This document shows, piece by piece, positions 1 through 8,212 of a DNA stretch of 64,000 nucleotides. The stretch lies in assembly GCF_947166265.1 (NCBI RefSeq), contig NZ_CAMVDO010000005.1, forward strand, positions 62,001-126,000. The letters are read 5' to 3'. The position numbers and the translations under genes are program-made. Within the stretch, counting starts at the first letter, position 1. Every line of letters starts with the position of its first letter. This stretch comes from an uncultured Fibrobacter sp. GTDB lineage: Bacteria > Fibrobacterota > Fibrobacteria > Fibrobacterales > Fibrobacteraceae. The notes below the pieces were generated by a model. That model was given only the letters and a program-made list of their open reading frames with translations, was not told the DNA's origin and did not search any database.

Positions 1-1125
1 CTTGAGCGGAACAAAGCCCCAGCCGTCACCCGGATTCAGCTTTTCAACCAGCTTCGGGATATCTTCTTCTTTCGCGCCGAGTTCAGCAAAGTTAATCGGC
101 ATACCGATAGAATGCAGGAACTTACGGAACGCCTTGATGCCTTCGAGGGCGGTCGCCTTCGGATTCTCGAAATTCATCTGGCAGCCGAATACGCGCGTCG
201 CCATCTGCGCAAAACGCATCACGTTATGATCTACAACGTATTCCATCCACGCAGGCATAATCACCGCAAGCCCCGCGCCATGGGCGCAGTCATAAAGTCC
301 CGAGAGTTCATGTTCAATGGCGTGGCTATTCCAATCCTGACTGCGCCCGCAGCCCACAATATCATTGTGGGCAACCGTCCCCGCCCACATGATGTTGGCG
401 CGAACCTGATAATTGGTCGGGTCGGCAATGGCGCGCGGACCTTCCTTGAGCATGGCCAAGAGCAGGCCTTCACAAAGACGGTCTGTGGTTTCGACTTCGA
501 GCGTATTCGTGAAATAGCGTTCGAAAATGTGGGCAATAATGTCGGTAATGCCGCAAGCCGTCTGGTAAGCCGGCAACGTGCAAAGGAGCGCCGGATTCTG
601 CACCGCAAACTTCGGGCGAATCACGTCAGAACCGATATCGCGCTTGAGCATTCCCTCTTCCTTGGTCACCACAGAAGCGCCACTGCCTTCGGAGCCCGCA
701 GCGGCAATCGTCTGCACCACGCCAATCGGGAGCGCCTTCGTGACCGGCAACTTTTTCGCATAAAAATCCCAGAAGTCGCCATCGTAAAGGCTACCCACGG
801 CAATGCCCTTGGAGCTATCAATCGTAGAGCCGCCACCGACGGCCAAGATAAAGTCTACCCCATTGGCGCGCACCATTTCGATGCCCTTGTAGATGAGCGT
901 ATCGCGCGGATTCGGTTTCACGCCACCGAGTTCTACATGGGCAATTCCAGTGGCATCAAGCGATGCCTTCACGCGGTCAATCAAGCCCGAACGTACCGCA
1001 GAGCCCCCACCGTAATGAATCAGCACCTTGGTGCCGCCATACTTTTTAACGAGTTCACCGCATTCATTTTCGCGGTCCTTGCCGAATACGAATTCCGTGG
1101 GGCTGTAGAAGTTGAAATTATCCAT
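1..1125 (-). CDS. Iron-containing alcohol dehydrogenase (partial, C-terminus beyond window edge)
   Basis: The minus-strand reading frame stays open from ATG 1125 to the left edge (375 codons). It begins MDNFNFYSPTEFVFGKDR and carries the nucleotide-binding GGGSTIDSSKG segment near residue 98 and the histidine-rich metal region HAIEHELSG and DCAHGAGLAV near residues 268-285, which mark the group III iron-dependent alcohol dehydrogenases (BdhA/YqhD-like, about 385 residues). These enzymes reduce aldehydes with NAD(P)H in the cytosol. Only about 10 residues should be missing. An AAAGGATGG ribosome site precedes the ATG. The exact aldehyde substrate cannot be told from sequence. Long plus-strand frames across it are antisense shadows. 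Confidence 0.93.
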   Translation of the reverse strand, partial: MDNFNFYSPTEFVFGKDRENECGELVKKYGGTKVLIHYGGGSAVRSGLIDRVKASLDATGIAHVELGGVKPNPRDTLIYKGIEMVRANGVDFILAVGGGSTIDSSKGIAVGSLYDGDFWDFYAKKLPVTKALPIGVVQTIAAAGSEGSGASVVTKEEGMLKRDIGSDVIRPKFAVQNPALLCTLPAYQTACGITDIIAHIFERYFTNTLEVETTDRLCEGLLLAMLKEGPRAIADPTNYQVRANIMWAGTVAHNDIVGCGRSQDWNSHAIEHELSGLYDCAHGAGLAVIMPAWMEYVVDHNVMRFAQMATRVFGCQMNFENPKATALEGIKAFRKFLHSIGMPINFAELGAKEEDIPKLVEKLNPGDGWGFVPLK

Positions 1126-1251
1126 GTTCCATCCTTTTTTATGTTTTCTCTAAAAATACACAAAAATCCTGCCCGAAAGCAGAATTTTATCTTGAAATTT
1201 GTTCACAAGAGAAAACAGGACAACGAAGATTTCTCTCGGGATTCAGGGATA

Positions 1252-1513
1252 TTACTTGATGATCATTTTCTGCGAGAAACGCAGATCATTTCCAGAGACT
1301 TTCAGCAAATAGACACCCCAAGTCCCACGTTTTCTGGTATTCAATCTGGGCATCGTCACCACCTTCCTCTCCGATTGTGCAGCCGTGTTCACAAACGGAC
1401 TAACATCGTTACCTTGCCAATACGGATAATAGTGCGTCTGGAAGAAGTCGAGCGTACGAAACCACTCCGCCGAACATCGCGGCAGAAAGTAACATCCTAA
1501 AAGTATTTCTCAT
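1252..1513 (-). pseudogene. Remnant of a secreted protein: signal peptide joined to a C-terminal sorting tail
   Basis: On the minus strand, ATG 1513 opens a signal peptide (MRNTFRMLLSAAMFGG, then VVSYA). A one-base frame change follows, after which the second frame reads through a segment with HYYPYWQGNDVSPF to GTWGVYLLKVSGNDLRFSQ and the end KMIIK. That ending resembles the C-terminal sorting/anchor domain of Fibrobacter secreted enzymes; similar tails close the GH26 genes at 48-52 kb. The total is only 87 codons, so nearly all of the catalytic part is gone. I read this as a secreted hydrolase gene destroyed by a large internal deletion plus a frameshift. The original enzyme class is unknown. 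Confidence 0.6.
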
Positions 1514-1701
1514 GAGTTTTCCCTTTTTTTAACAACCTTAGGACACAAAATAAATTTTTTTCTTCAAAATCTTTATTTGGTAGCAAAAAAGCAGGATTTT
1601 TATTTGTTTAAGCCTCAAATACACCTGCCAAAAACAACCCAGATGCCCAAGTTCAACTTGGACGGGATAAACCGAAGTCTTTATCAAAACCATTTCACAA
1701 G

Positions 1702-1709
1702 CTATATTT
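1702..1709 (+). promoter_or_regulatory. Possible -10 element upstream of vsr
   Basis: TATATTTG lies about 23 bases before the vsr ATG with no clear Shine-Dalgarno site between. It resembles the TAnnTTTG-type -10 element of the Bacteroidota/Fibrobacterota group. The 1514-1731 gap holds nothing else that I can support. Confidence 0.35.
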
Positions 1710-1731
1710 GTAGAAAACGCCATAAATCAAA

Positions 1732-2172
1732 ATGAAACGCCGTCGAAAAAAACACGTTCCCATGAACCGCTCGCAGATGATGCAATCGGTCCATTCCGAA
1801 GATACGAAGCCAGAAATTTTGGTACGTAGGGCGCTATTTCATGCAGGCTTTCGTTACAAACTCCATCGTCACGATTTACCAGGTTCACCAGATCTTTTCG
1901 TTCTCAAGTACGGAGTGGCCATTTTCGTGAACGGATGTTTTTGGCACCAGCATGGTTGCAAGTTAACAAGCCGTCCGAAAAGCAACCCAGATTTTTGGGA
2001 CAACAAATTCACAAACAACACTGTTCGCGACATCAAAACAAGCTGGAAACTTTCATTGCAAGGATATAGAGTCGCCACCGTGTGGGAATGTTCCATCAAG
2101 AACGATTTTGAACACACATTGGAGCGGCTAAAAATGTTCATCACAAGCGACGATGAAACAATCGAAATTTAA
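1732..2172 (+). CDS. vsr: Very-short-patch-repair (Vsr-type) DNA mismatch endonuclease
   Basis: A 146-residue protein matching the Vsr family (E. coli Vsr is 156 residues). It nicks DNA 5' of T:G mismatches left by deamination of 5-methylcytosine. Visible family signatures are KPEILVRRALFHAGFRY, the catalytic region LPGSPDLF (Asp about 54), VNGCFWHQH with the Trp-His pair (71-72 and His 74), and the C-terminal VATVWECSIKN. The first ATG lacks a ribosome site, so Met11 (MNRSQMM) is an equally good start. Vsr normally partners a cytosine-5 methyltransferase, and none is seen in this window. Confidence 0.92.
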   Translation: MKRRRKKHVPMNRSQMMQSVHSEDTKPEILVRRALFHAGFRYKLHRHDLPGSPDLFVLKYGVAIFVNGCFWHQHGCKLTSRPKSNPDFWDNKFTNNTVRDIKTSWKLSLQGYRVATVWECSIKNDFEHTLERLKMFITSDDETIEI

Positions 2173-2231
2173 ATTTGTATTCACACGCCCACTCGCTCCA
2201 ATTTTGACACTGGAAATTACGTGCGACATCA

Positions 2232-2843
2232 ATGCGAAAAGAAGGAAAATACATACCCACAATCATATTGGATACAGATATCGGTTCTTCTACCGGTTTC
2301 GTGACGACACTTGCAAACCTGCTGAATTCAAAAGCCGATGACTATTCCAACCTTTCGGGCGTGGAACTCGTGAAAGCGAAGGTCAAGACCCTCTATGTGA
2401 TGGGCGGTGTATTCGGGGATGCCGTGGAACCGGACTACAACTTTACGCAGGCAATCGATTTTAGTCTTGACTTCTTCAAACTTTGGCCTGTCGAAGTCCC
2501 CCGCGTATTCTCCCCTGACGAGGTCGGCGATGGCATTGAGTACGTCCCAGAACAAGTTATCGAAGACATCTCGTGGACGGACACGCACCCCATCAAGCAA
2601 ATTTACATGAACAACGAATGCCATACGGGGCAGAAGATGTGGGATGTCATGGCGGTGCTGAACGCCGTACAGGGGGATTCGCTGTTCCAGTTTTCGGACA
2701 ACGGACGCGTGAGTATTGACGAGAATGGCATTACGACCTTCACCAAAGATACGAAGGGCAATGACCGCTATCAGCGCCCCAACGATACCGAATGGAACAA
2801 CCGTATTTTACAAGAAATCCGCAAGGAAACTAAAGAGCACTAG
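2232..2843 (+). pseudogene. Nucleoside hydrolase with an in-frame internal deletion
   Basis: 203 residues against about 310-340 for inosine-uridine-type nucleoside hydrolases, which cleave the N-glycosidic bond of ribonucleosides. The N-terminus ILDTDIGSST is the family start, but the next residues GFVTTLANLL belong to the middle of the protein. The stretch between, including the DD of the metal-binding DTDxGxDD signature, is gone. After that join the protein follows the family to its end (YVMGGVF, DYNF, FSPDEVGDGIEYVPEQV, DTHPIKQ). The reading frame is intact, so a product may be made, but the calcium/catalytic pocket is broken. Inactivity is an inference from the missing motif. Confidence 0.75.
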
Positions 2844-2933
2844 CGAAGAAATACTAAACCAGCTAGATTTTTCTGTACTTTAAGAGTTTGTGAACTCATT
2901 TTGGGATTCACAAACTTTTTTATTTTCGAACAC

Positions 2934-3185
2934 TCAAAGTTCATAGTCTCTTTGTATTTCTAGCGATTTGATAGCATGAACGCCAATCACATAATCCAAA
3001 TCAATCGCAAGGTCTACCGAAACAGAAATCTTCCCATCTAATATTCCGCGAATTTTTCTAGTAGAACAGCCCATTCGCATAGCCATATCGCGTACACTCA
3101 TATCCATATCAGCCATCCTTTCTTTCAGGAATTCGCCCAGCGACATCTTTCTACCGATCAATTCTTTTTCACAATTAGAAACCAT
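2934..3185 (-). CDS. Small XRE-type helix-turn-helix protein
   Basis: 83 residues with a helix-turn-helix core at about residues 28-52 (MSVRDMAMRMGCSTRKIRG) preceded by SLGEFLKERMADMD, as in HigA/XRE antitoxin-type regulators. GGAGG precedes the ATG at 3185 with a longish spacing. No toxin gene is adjacent: upstream 3186-3437 is non-coding and downstream is the nucleoside hydrolase remnant. It may be an orphan antitoxin or a stand-alone regulator. The HTH assignment is firm, the role is not. Confidence 0.7.
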   Translation of the reverse strand: MVSNCEKELIGRKMSLGEFLKERMADMDMSVRDMAMRMGCSTRKIRGILDGKISVSVDLAIDLDYVIGVHAIKSLEIQRDYEL

Positions 3186-3437
3186 ACTTTAACAACCTCC
3201 ATTTCGATTCATTTTGCAAATGTCCAACAACTTGCTGAACATTCTTAATCTAATTCTGACATACTCAAAAAGTCAAGCCCATTCACTATGCGCAAAAAAA
3301 GGCCTAAAACGAGCTTGCTCGGAGGTTTTTACAGCAGATTATTTTTCCAAGTCCGCAAAATTTCACAGAAAACGCAGTTTTCAAATTGCATAACAACGAT
3401 ATAAGCTATTATGTAAAAAAAACACAAAACGAATATG

Positions 3438-3989
3438 TTAAAAATCCAACCTACTAAAAGTTTCGTAATGGTCTGCTGTATAATAGATAACGCAATCTGA
3501 TTGATAAACTAGGCGTTTCGTACCACGATTCTTCGCAGAATAATCAACATCCGCTTCGCGATAATCTCCTTCGGGCAACGTGGAGTGGTAATTGTCTGGA
3601 TTATTCGCATAGTTGTTGAACGTATCGCCGCCAATCATCACACCGATTGTTGTCCACGGATTAAAATTCCACTTCGAGAAAGTGTTCCCTGTTTTAGATT
3701 CGTACAAGGACTGCCCCTCATTTTTGCCGACATAGTTGCTCGGCAATTTATCAAACTTGCAGAGGTATGCGGCCACAGAATCCTTCGTGGTATACAAACC
3801 GGATTCTTCCACCGCTTCGTAAATCGATTTTGTTGCAACGCTAGAGGAAGAAGTCGTTTTTTCGCTATCGGAAGATATCCATTCAATTTCATCGGAATCA
3901 TCGCTAGAAACCGTCGGTGTAGAACACGCAACGAGGAATGCGGAGTACAAGAAAACAAAAAAACAAGGAATATTCTTAAGTTTTTTCAT
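3438..3989 (-). CDS. Putative lipoprotein, unknown function
   Basis: From Met 3989 the protein (183 residues) starts MKKLKNIPCFFVFLYSAF with lipobox LVAC, then an acidic, serine-rich linker (SDDSDEIEW, TTSSSSV), a layout common in Fibrobacter lipoproteins. The rest, with KTGNTFSKWNFNPWTTIGV and a C-terminal YYTADHYETFSRLDF, is not a family I recognise. An upstream ATG (4013) overlaps the end of the peptidase gene and would bury the signal peptide, so I prefer 3989. It is the last gene of the minus-strand run and may be only passively co-transcribed. Confidence 0.7.
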   Translation of the reverse strand: MKKLKNIPCFFVFLYSAFLVACSTPTVSSDDSDEIEWISSDSEKTTSSSSVATKSIYEAVEESGLYTTKDSVAAYLCKFDKLPSNYVGKNEGQSLYESKTGNTFSKWNFNPWTTIGVMIGGDTFNNYANNPDNYHSTLPEGDYREADVDYSAKNRGTKRLVYQSDCVIYYTADHYETFSRLDF

Positions 3990-4009
3990 AGCGTAAATAT
4001 AAAATATCC

Positions 4010-4711
4010 TCACCCTTCCAGCCGTTTTTTCCGTTCTTCCCAGTCAGGCATGAATGTCGCCAGTTGCTGGTAGAACTTTTTGGAATGATTTGGGTAAAGG
4101 AAATGCGTAAATTCGTGCGTGACCACGTATTCGATGCACGACACTGGCATGGCGATTAGTGCCGTATTGAATGTCATGAATCCCTTTTTCGGGGAACAGG
4201 AACCCCAGCGAGAAACCATTTCGCGAAGCTGGATTTCTGGGAACGCGACGCCATATTTTTTTACTTGTGGATAAACCTTCTTGCAAATTGCCGTTATTTC
4301 GTCTTTACATTTTTTGCGGAGCCATGTTTCGAGCACACGCTTTTTTAAATCGGCATCTTGCACGTCTTTAACATATAAAGTTACATAACTTTCGTCTGAT
4401 TCTACTTTACTGCGCGATGCATTCTTTATTTTGAGACGCAAGTTGCGGCCCAAGAACTTGACCGTTTCGCCATTAACAAAGTTGTTCTCTGAATCAGCTT
4501 CACGGTTTTTGTCCTTGAACTTTTTGAGTGCACGCAATATGTACGCCGATTTTTCCACAACGAATGCGTCAACCATCTTCGCTGCCACATCTTTGGGTGC
4601 CGACACATACACGCTTTGGTCGGCACGGATACGCAGATTAATATTCTTGACAGGCTTTCGCTCAAGCGTATAACTTATCGCGATGCCATCGGCCTCAACG
4701 GTACGGAGCAT
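4010..4711 (-). CDS. YgjP-like (DUF45) zinc metallopeptidase
   Basis: 233 residues. The zinc site HEFTHFLYPNHSKKFY (residues about 200-215, HExxH plus a downstream His) and the preceding REMVSRWGSCSPKKG are diagnostic of the YgjP/DUF45 SprT-related family. Its start overlaps the hsdR stop by one base (TGATG), so the two are translationally coupled, and this gene is a frequent neighbour of hsdR in type I loci. The physiological substrate is not known. A role in controlling the restriction subunit would be consistent with the coupling but is inference. Confidence 0.85.
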   Translation of the reverse strand: MLRTVEADGIAISYTLERKPVKNINLRIRADQSVYVSAPKDVAAKMVDAFVVEKSAYILRALKKFKDKNREADSENNFVNGETVKFLGRNLRLKIKNASRSKVESDESYVTLYVKDVQDADLKKRVLETWLRKKCKDEITAICKKVYPQVKKYGVAFPEIQLREMVSRWGSCSPKKGFMTFNTALIAMPVSCIEYVVTHEFTHFLYPNHSKKFYQQLATFMPDWEERKKRLEG

Positions 4712-7700
4712 CAGAATCTCCTCATGGCGACATTCAGCACGCTTTCCGTGATTTTGTCGATGTCGTCAAAATCAACTGCAACACCCTTGTCGTTTTCTAG
4801 TTCATAGAACAGGTCGTCGATATCCTGGCGAATACGGTTGTGGATGTCGATATTCGTCTTCCAGTCAACGGTATCGTGCGTCCGCACTATCTGCGTTATC
4901 TTCTGCGAAATAGTCGCGATGGTTTCAGAATCCATATTGTATTTTTCAGAAAGTACGGGCATGGTAACGCCATAAAATGCCTGCGCATCCAAATCTCCGG
5001 CAATCTTTTCGGGGAATTTCTGTTTGGTGTCGCCTCTTCGGAAATCTCCCAGCACTTCAAACATCTGCTTGAGGTATTCCTTTTCCGAAAGAATTCGATT
5101 CTTGAATTCTTCCAAGACTGCGTTGATTCTCTTGGAGAAGCTATCGTAAAAGGCAGGGTCTTCATCACGGTTCAGCTTTATGCGTTTTGTAAGGTGCGAT
5201 ACAATCGCATCGGCCTTAGACCTGTCCGACGGCAATTTTTCAACAACCTTGTCAAAATCGCCGATGTTCATGATATCTATCGGTTCGTAAATCTGCTGTA
5301 CATCCTTCACGGACATATAAGTATCTAGCAGGTTTCGCATTTGCGGTTCGTATTCCGAATTATCGAGCGCATCGGCATAGCGGATTTTCACGCTGCGGCG
5401 AATCTTCGAGAAAAATACGAAGGTATCTCGGAACATTTCGATTTCTCTGCGTTCGAACGCGGCAAAAGCCTTCACGGAGTTCATCACCATCGTAAAAGCG
5501 CGGCCAAATGCGCAGAGTGCATCGTAAAATTTGGCACGGACTTCTGTATCCGCCAAAAAGATTTCAATCTCTTCCGTATCTTTCCTGTTCTTGACAGATG
5601 CAAAAATATCCCACAACTGCGAGTATGTTTCGCGGAGGCGTGCCACGCAAGCCATGACATCGACAACGACACCCTTGATGTCTGCCGAATCGTAATTTTC
5701 AAGTCCGGCACCGCTATACACTTCCATGGCGGCGTCCAACTTGCTAATTAGGCCTCGATAATCTACAATGAGGCCGAAATCCTTGCCTTCGTAAAGGCGG
5801 TTTGTGCGTGCAATCGCCTGTAGCAGCCCATGATCCTTAAGTTCCTTGTCTATGTAAAGGACCTGCGTTCTCGGGGCGTCATAACCCGTAAGCAACTTGC
5901 TGCAGACAATCAAGATGTCAATTTCGCCATCGTAGAACTGGCTTTTCAGCGTATCTTCGTAGTCGTCGGCATCGTCATACTGCTTCATCATCTTGTTCCA
6001 GAAGCTTACGACAAGGTCATCGGAACTTTCGTCAACATCATCATGACCTTCGCGCATATCCGGGGCCGAAATCACCACCTCAGTCCTGATGTCGCAAAGG
6101 GTATCGAAAATTTGCTTGTAGCGCACGGCATCGCGTTTGAAATTACACGCCAGCATCGCCTTGAATCCCGATTCCTTGAAACCGTCCATAAAATGCTGGT
6201 AAATATCTATTGCCACACGCCGAATACGCGAATCGCTAGATGTAAGTTTCTGGATGCTGCTCCATTTTGCTTTCAGTTCTGCAATCTGCGATTTGTTCAG
6301 CTTTTTCGTCACCATCTTGAACCACAAATCGATATTTTCTTCATCGACTATCTGGTCCACAAAGCGGCCTTCATAAATCAGCGGTACAATCGCCTTGTCT
6401 TCTACACCATCCTTAATCGTGTATTTGTGAATCAGCTTGCCGAACTTATGCAAGGTGTTCTTTTCGTTTTTCAGAAGTGGCGTGCCGGTAAAGCCGATGT
6501 AGCAGGCGTTCGGGAATACCGTTCGCATCTTGGTCGCGAGCGAACCGTAGTTCGAACGGTGGCTTTCATCGACAAGGACAAAAATATCCCTGGAATTGTT
6601 CTTGACACCCTGATTATCTACCGTATTGAACTTGTTGATAATCGAAGTGATAACATCAGCCTTGCCCTCGTTAATCAAGTCGCAAAGGTTCTTGCCACTT
6701 GTAGCACGGGCCGGCGTCAGGCGCGTGTGCGCAAACGTCTTTGCAATCTGCTTGTCAAGTTCCTTACGGTCGGTCACGACAATCACTTTGGGACTTACCG
6801 AACTCAGTTCTTCAAGAATATATTTGGAAACCATCACCATGGTAAGCGACTTGCCCGAGCCTTGCGTATGCCAGATGACGCCACTCTGACGGTTGCCTGC
6901 CGGGTCATTTTCGGCAATGGTCTTCATAATCGCCTCTACCGCAAAGAACTGCTGGTATCGGCAAATCTTCTTTACGTTGGCATCGTAAATGACAAAATAC
7001 TTCGCGAACTTGCGCAAGCGTTCTTTTTCGAACAGCGAAATCAACGTCTTGTCTTGTTCCGTCGGGACACGCCCCGCAACAATCTGATCGACTAGGTTCG
7101 TTTGCCATTCCGTGTCCTGCTCACGCCATATATTCCAGAATTTTTTCCCAGTGCCCACAGTCGCGTACTTGACCGCATTCTTGTTTGTCGCGACAACCAT
7201 CTGCACGTATTTGAACAGCTGCGGAATATACTCCGCTTTTTGGTTGCGGATATTCTGCTCAACACCCTTTTCTTCAGAAATATCGGGAGCCTTGCACTCG
7301 ATAACGGCAAAAGGAATTCCGTTCACGAACACAACAATATCGGGGCGGGCATTTTTCTGTTTGTCCCAACTGTCGCAAGAGAATTCCTCCGTCACATGGA
7401 AAACGTTGTTTTCGAAATTGTCCCAGTCAATATAATTCAGGTTGAAACTTTTCGTTGTCCCATCCACCAATTTTTCCTGATAACTCTTGCCGAGCATCAG
7501 CGCATCGTAAATGCGTTCGCTCGTTTTTACCAGGCCCTCGGTCAATGGCACATCGAGTTCTGCGATAGCCCTTTCGATATTTTCGGCGGAGAACTTGTAA
7601 ACAATACTGTTGTATTCAAACTGGTTTATTTTCTGGAGCTGCTTGCGGAGGATATCCTTGAGCAATACATTGTATTGCGTGCCACGCTCCTGGGCAGCAT

Positions 7701-7806
7701 CTTCGGGCGAAATGTAGGTATAGCCAAGTTTCGCCAGCACTTCGATGGCGGGGTACTTGCTCGCATTATCTTCGAGCATTAAGTCCGATTGATTTGTAAA
7801 ACTCAT
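4711..7806 (-). CDS. hsdR: Type I restriction enzyme, R (endonuclease/translocase) subunit
   Basis: 1031 residues, the normal size. The N-terminal nuclease domain has PDIVVFVNGIPFAVIECKAP (PD...ExK, about residues 155-180). The motor has Walker A TQGSGKS near 316, the DEAD-like box VDESHRS near 414, motif III GFTGTPL near 440 and RTNRLY in the second helicase lobe. HsdR joins HsdM2S to translocate and cut unmodified DNA. A GGAACGAGG ribosome site precedes the ATG. hsdR lies roughly 10 kb downstream of hsdM in the same operon, separated by accessory genes. Confidence 0.97.
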   Translation of the reverse strand: MSFTNQSDLMLEDNASKYPAIEVLAKLGYTYISPEDAAQERGTQYNVLLKDILRKQLQKINQFEYNSIVYKFSAENIERAIAELDVPLTEGLVKTSERIYDALMLGKSYQEKLVDGTTKSFNLNYIDWDNFENNVFHVTEEFSCDSWDKQKNARPDIVVFVNGIPFAVIECKAPDISEEKGVEQNIRNQKAEYIPQLFKYVQMVVATNKNAVKYATVGTGKKFWNIWREQDTEWQTNLVDQIVAGRVPTEQDKTLISLFEKERLRKFAKYFVIYDANVKKICRYQQFFAVEAIMKTIAENDPAGNRQSGVIWHTQGSGKSLTMVMVSKYILEELSSVSPKVIVVTDRKELDKQIAKTFAHTRLTPARATSGKNLCDLINEGKADVITSIINKFNTVDNQGVKNNSRDIFVLVDESHRSNYGSLATKMRTVFPNACYIGFTGTPLLKNEKNTLHKFGKLIHKYTIKDGVEDKAIVPLIYEGRFVDQIVDEENIDLWFKMVTKKLNKSQIAELKAKWSSIQKLTSSDSRIRRVAIDIYQHFMDGFKESGFKAMLACNFKRDAVRYKQIFDTLCDIRTEVVISAPDMREGHDDVDESSDDLVVSFWNKMMKQYDDADDYEDTLKSQFYDGEIDILIVCSKLLTGYDAPRTQVLYIDKELKDHGLLQAIARTNRLYEGKDFGLIVDYRGLISKLDAAMEVYSGAGLENYDSADIKGVVVDVMACVARLRETYSQLWDIFASVKNRKDTEEIEIFLADTEVRAKFYDALCAFGRAFTMVMNSVKAFAAFERREIEMFRDTFVFFSKIRRSVKIRYADALDNSEYEPQMRNLLDTYMSVKDVQQIYEPIDIMNIGDFDKVVEKLPSDRSKADAIVSHLTKRIKLNRDEDPAFYDSFSKRINAVLEEFKNRILSEKEYLKQMFEVLGDFRRGDTKQKFPEKIAGDLDAQAFYGVTMPVLSEKYNMDSETIATISQKITQIVRTHDTVDWKTNIDIHNRIRQDIDDLFYELENDKGVAVDFDDIDKITESVLNVAMRRF

Positions 7807-7820
7807 AAACCTCGTTCCTT

Positions 7821-7886
7821 TTAACCTAATGTGCCATTTAATGTGCCAAAATAATCTGCCATTTTATCCGCCAAATAATTCGCCAT
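7821..7886 (-). CDS. 21-codon ORF just upstream of hsdR (leader peptide or remnant)
   Basis: Minus-strand ATG 7886, behind a good AAAGGTG site, reads MANYLADKMADYFGTLNGTL plus G, then stop, 14 bases before hsdR. The LADKMAD...GTLNGTL pattern is like the low-complexity connector that precedes the C-terminal winged helix in AlbA-type ATP-binding proteins, so it could be a fossil of such a gene. Alternatively it is a short translated leader for hsdR. There is no way to decide from sequence. Confidence 0.3.
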   Translation of the reverse strand: MANYLADKMADYFGTLNGTLG

Positions 7887-8025
7887 TTTTATCACCTTTG
7901 TGATCCTAAAAAAAACAGTATGTCAAACCGGTCTCATTTTTTTTGCCCTGACGTATAATTTTTCGCAATTCTTTTTCATCCATATCAGCTCTATCCTTTT
8001 TTATTTTAAATCGCAAACGTATTTT

Positions 8026-8052
8026 CAACTATTAAGTTTTTCTTAATAGTTG
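8026..8052. promoter_or_regulatory. Perfect inverted repeat 1 upstream of hsdR
   Basis: CAACTATTAAG, loop TTTTT, CTTAATAGTTG: an 11-bp perfect stem. It shares its core with repeat 3 at 8124-8150. It lies between the BRO-N gene stop (8213) and the hsdR start, so it is a candidate operator or RNA hairpin controlling hsdR. Confidence 0.5.
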
Positions 8053-8070
8053 CCGCGAGCACTCGGTTTG

Positions 8071-8095
8071 AACTATCCGGAAATTCCGGATAGTT
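8071..8095. promoter_or_regulatory. Perfect inverted repeat 2 upstream of hsdR
   Basis: A 25-base near-perfect palindrome with arms AACTATCCGGAA and TTCCGGATAGTT around a single central A. It shares the outer AACTAT/ATAGTT with repeat 1. Minus-strand translation across 8014-8140 also gives a protein-like stretch (WEIARKFNYPEFPDSS), so part of this may be an eroded gene end. Confidence 0.45.
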
Positions 8096-8123
8096 GAATT
8101 TTCTGGCAATTTCCCATCGCTGG

Positions 8124-8150
8124 CAGTTATTAAGTATTTCTTAATAACTG
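8124..8150. promoter_or_regulatory. Perfect inverted repeat 3 upstream of hsdR
   Basis: CAGTTATTAAG, loop TATTT, CTTAATAACTG: an 11-bp perfect stem with the same inner core and loop length as repeat 1, 98 bases away. Confidence 0.5.
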
Positions 8151-8212
8151 AATACTCCGCAGCCGAACTGCGAATGGAAATTGGGGTTATCTTTCGGGAC
8201 TTCGACATAAAA

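Noticed and set aside
112-1500. Long plus-strand frame opposite the alcohol dehydrogenase
   Set aside because: Antisense to a clear family match; the translation is low-complexity Arg/His-rich with no family match.
1538-1723. 61-codon minus-strand frame before vsr
   Set aside because: AT-rich, no ribosome site, overlaps the presumed vsr promoter.
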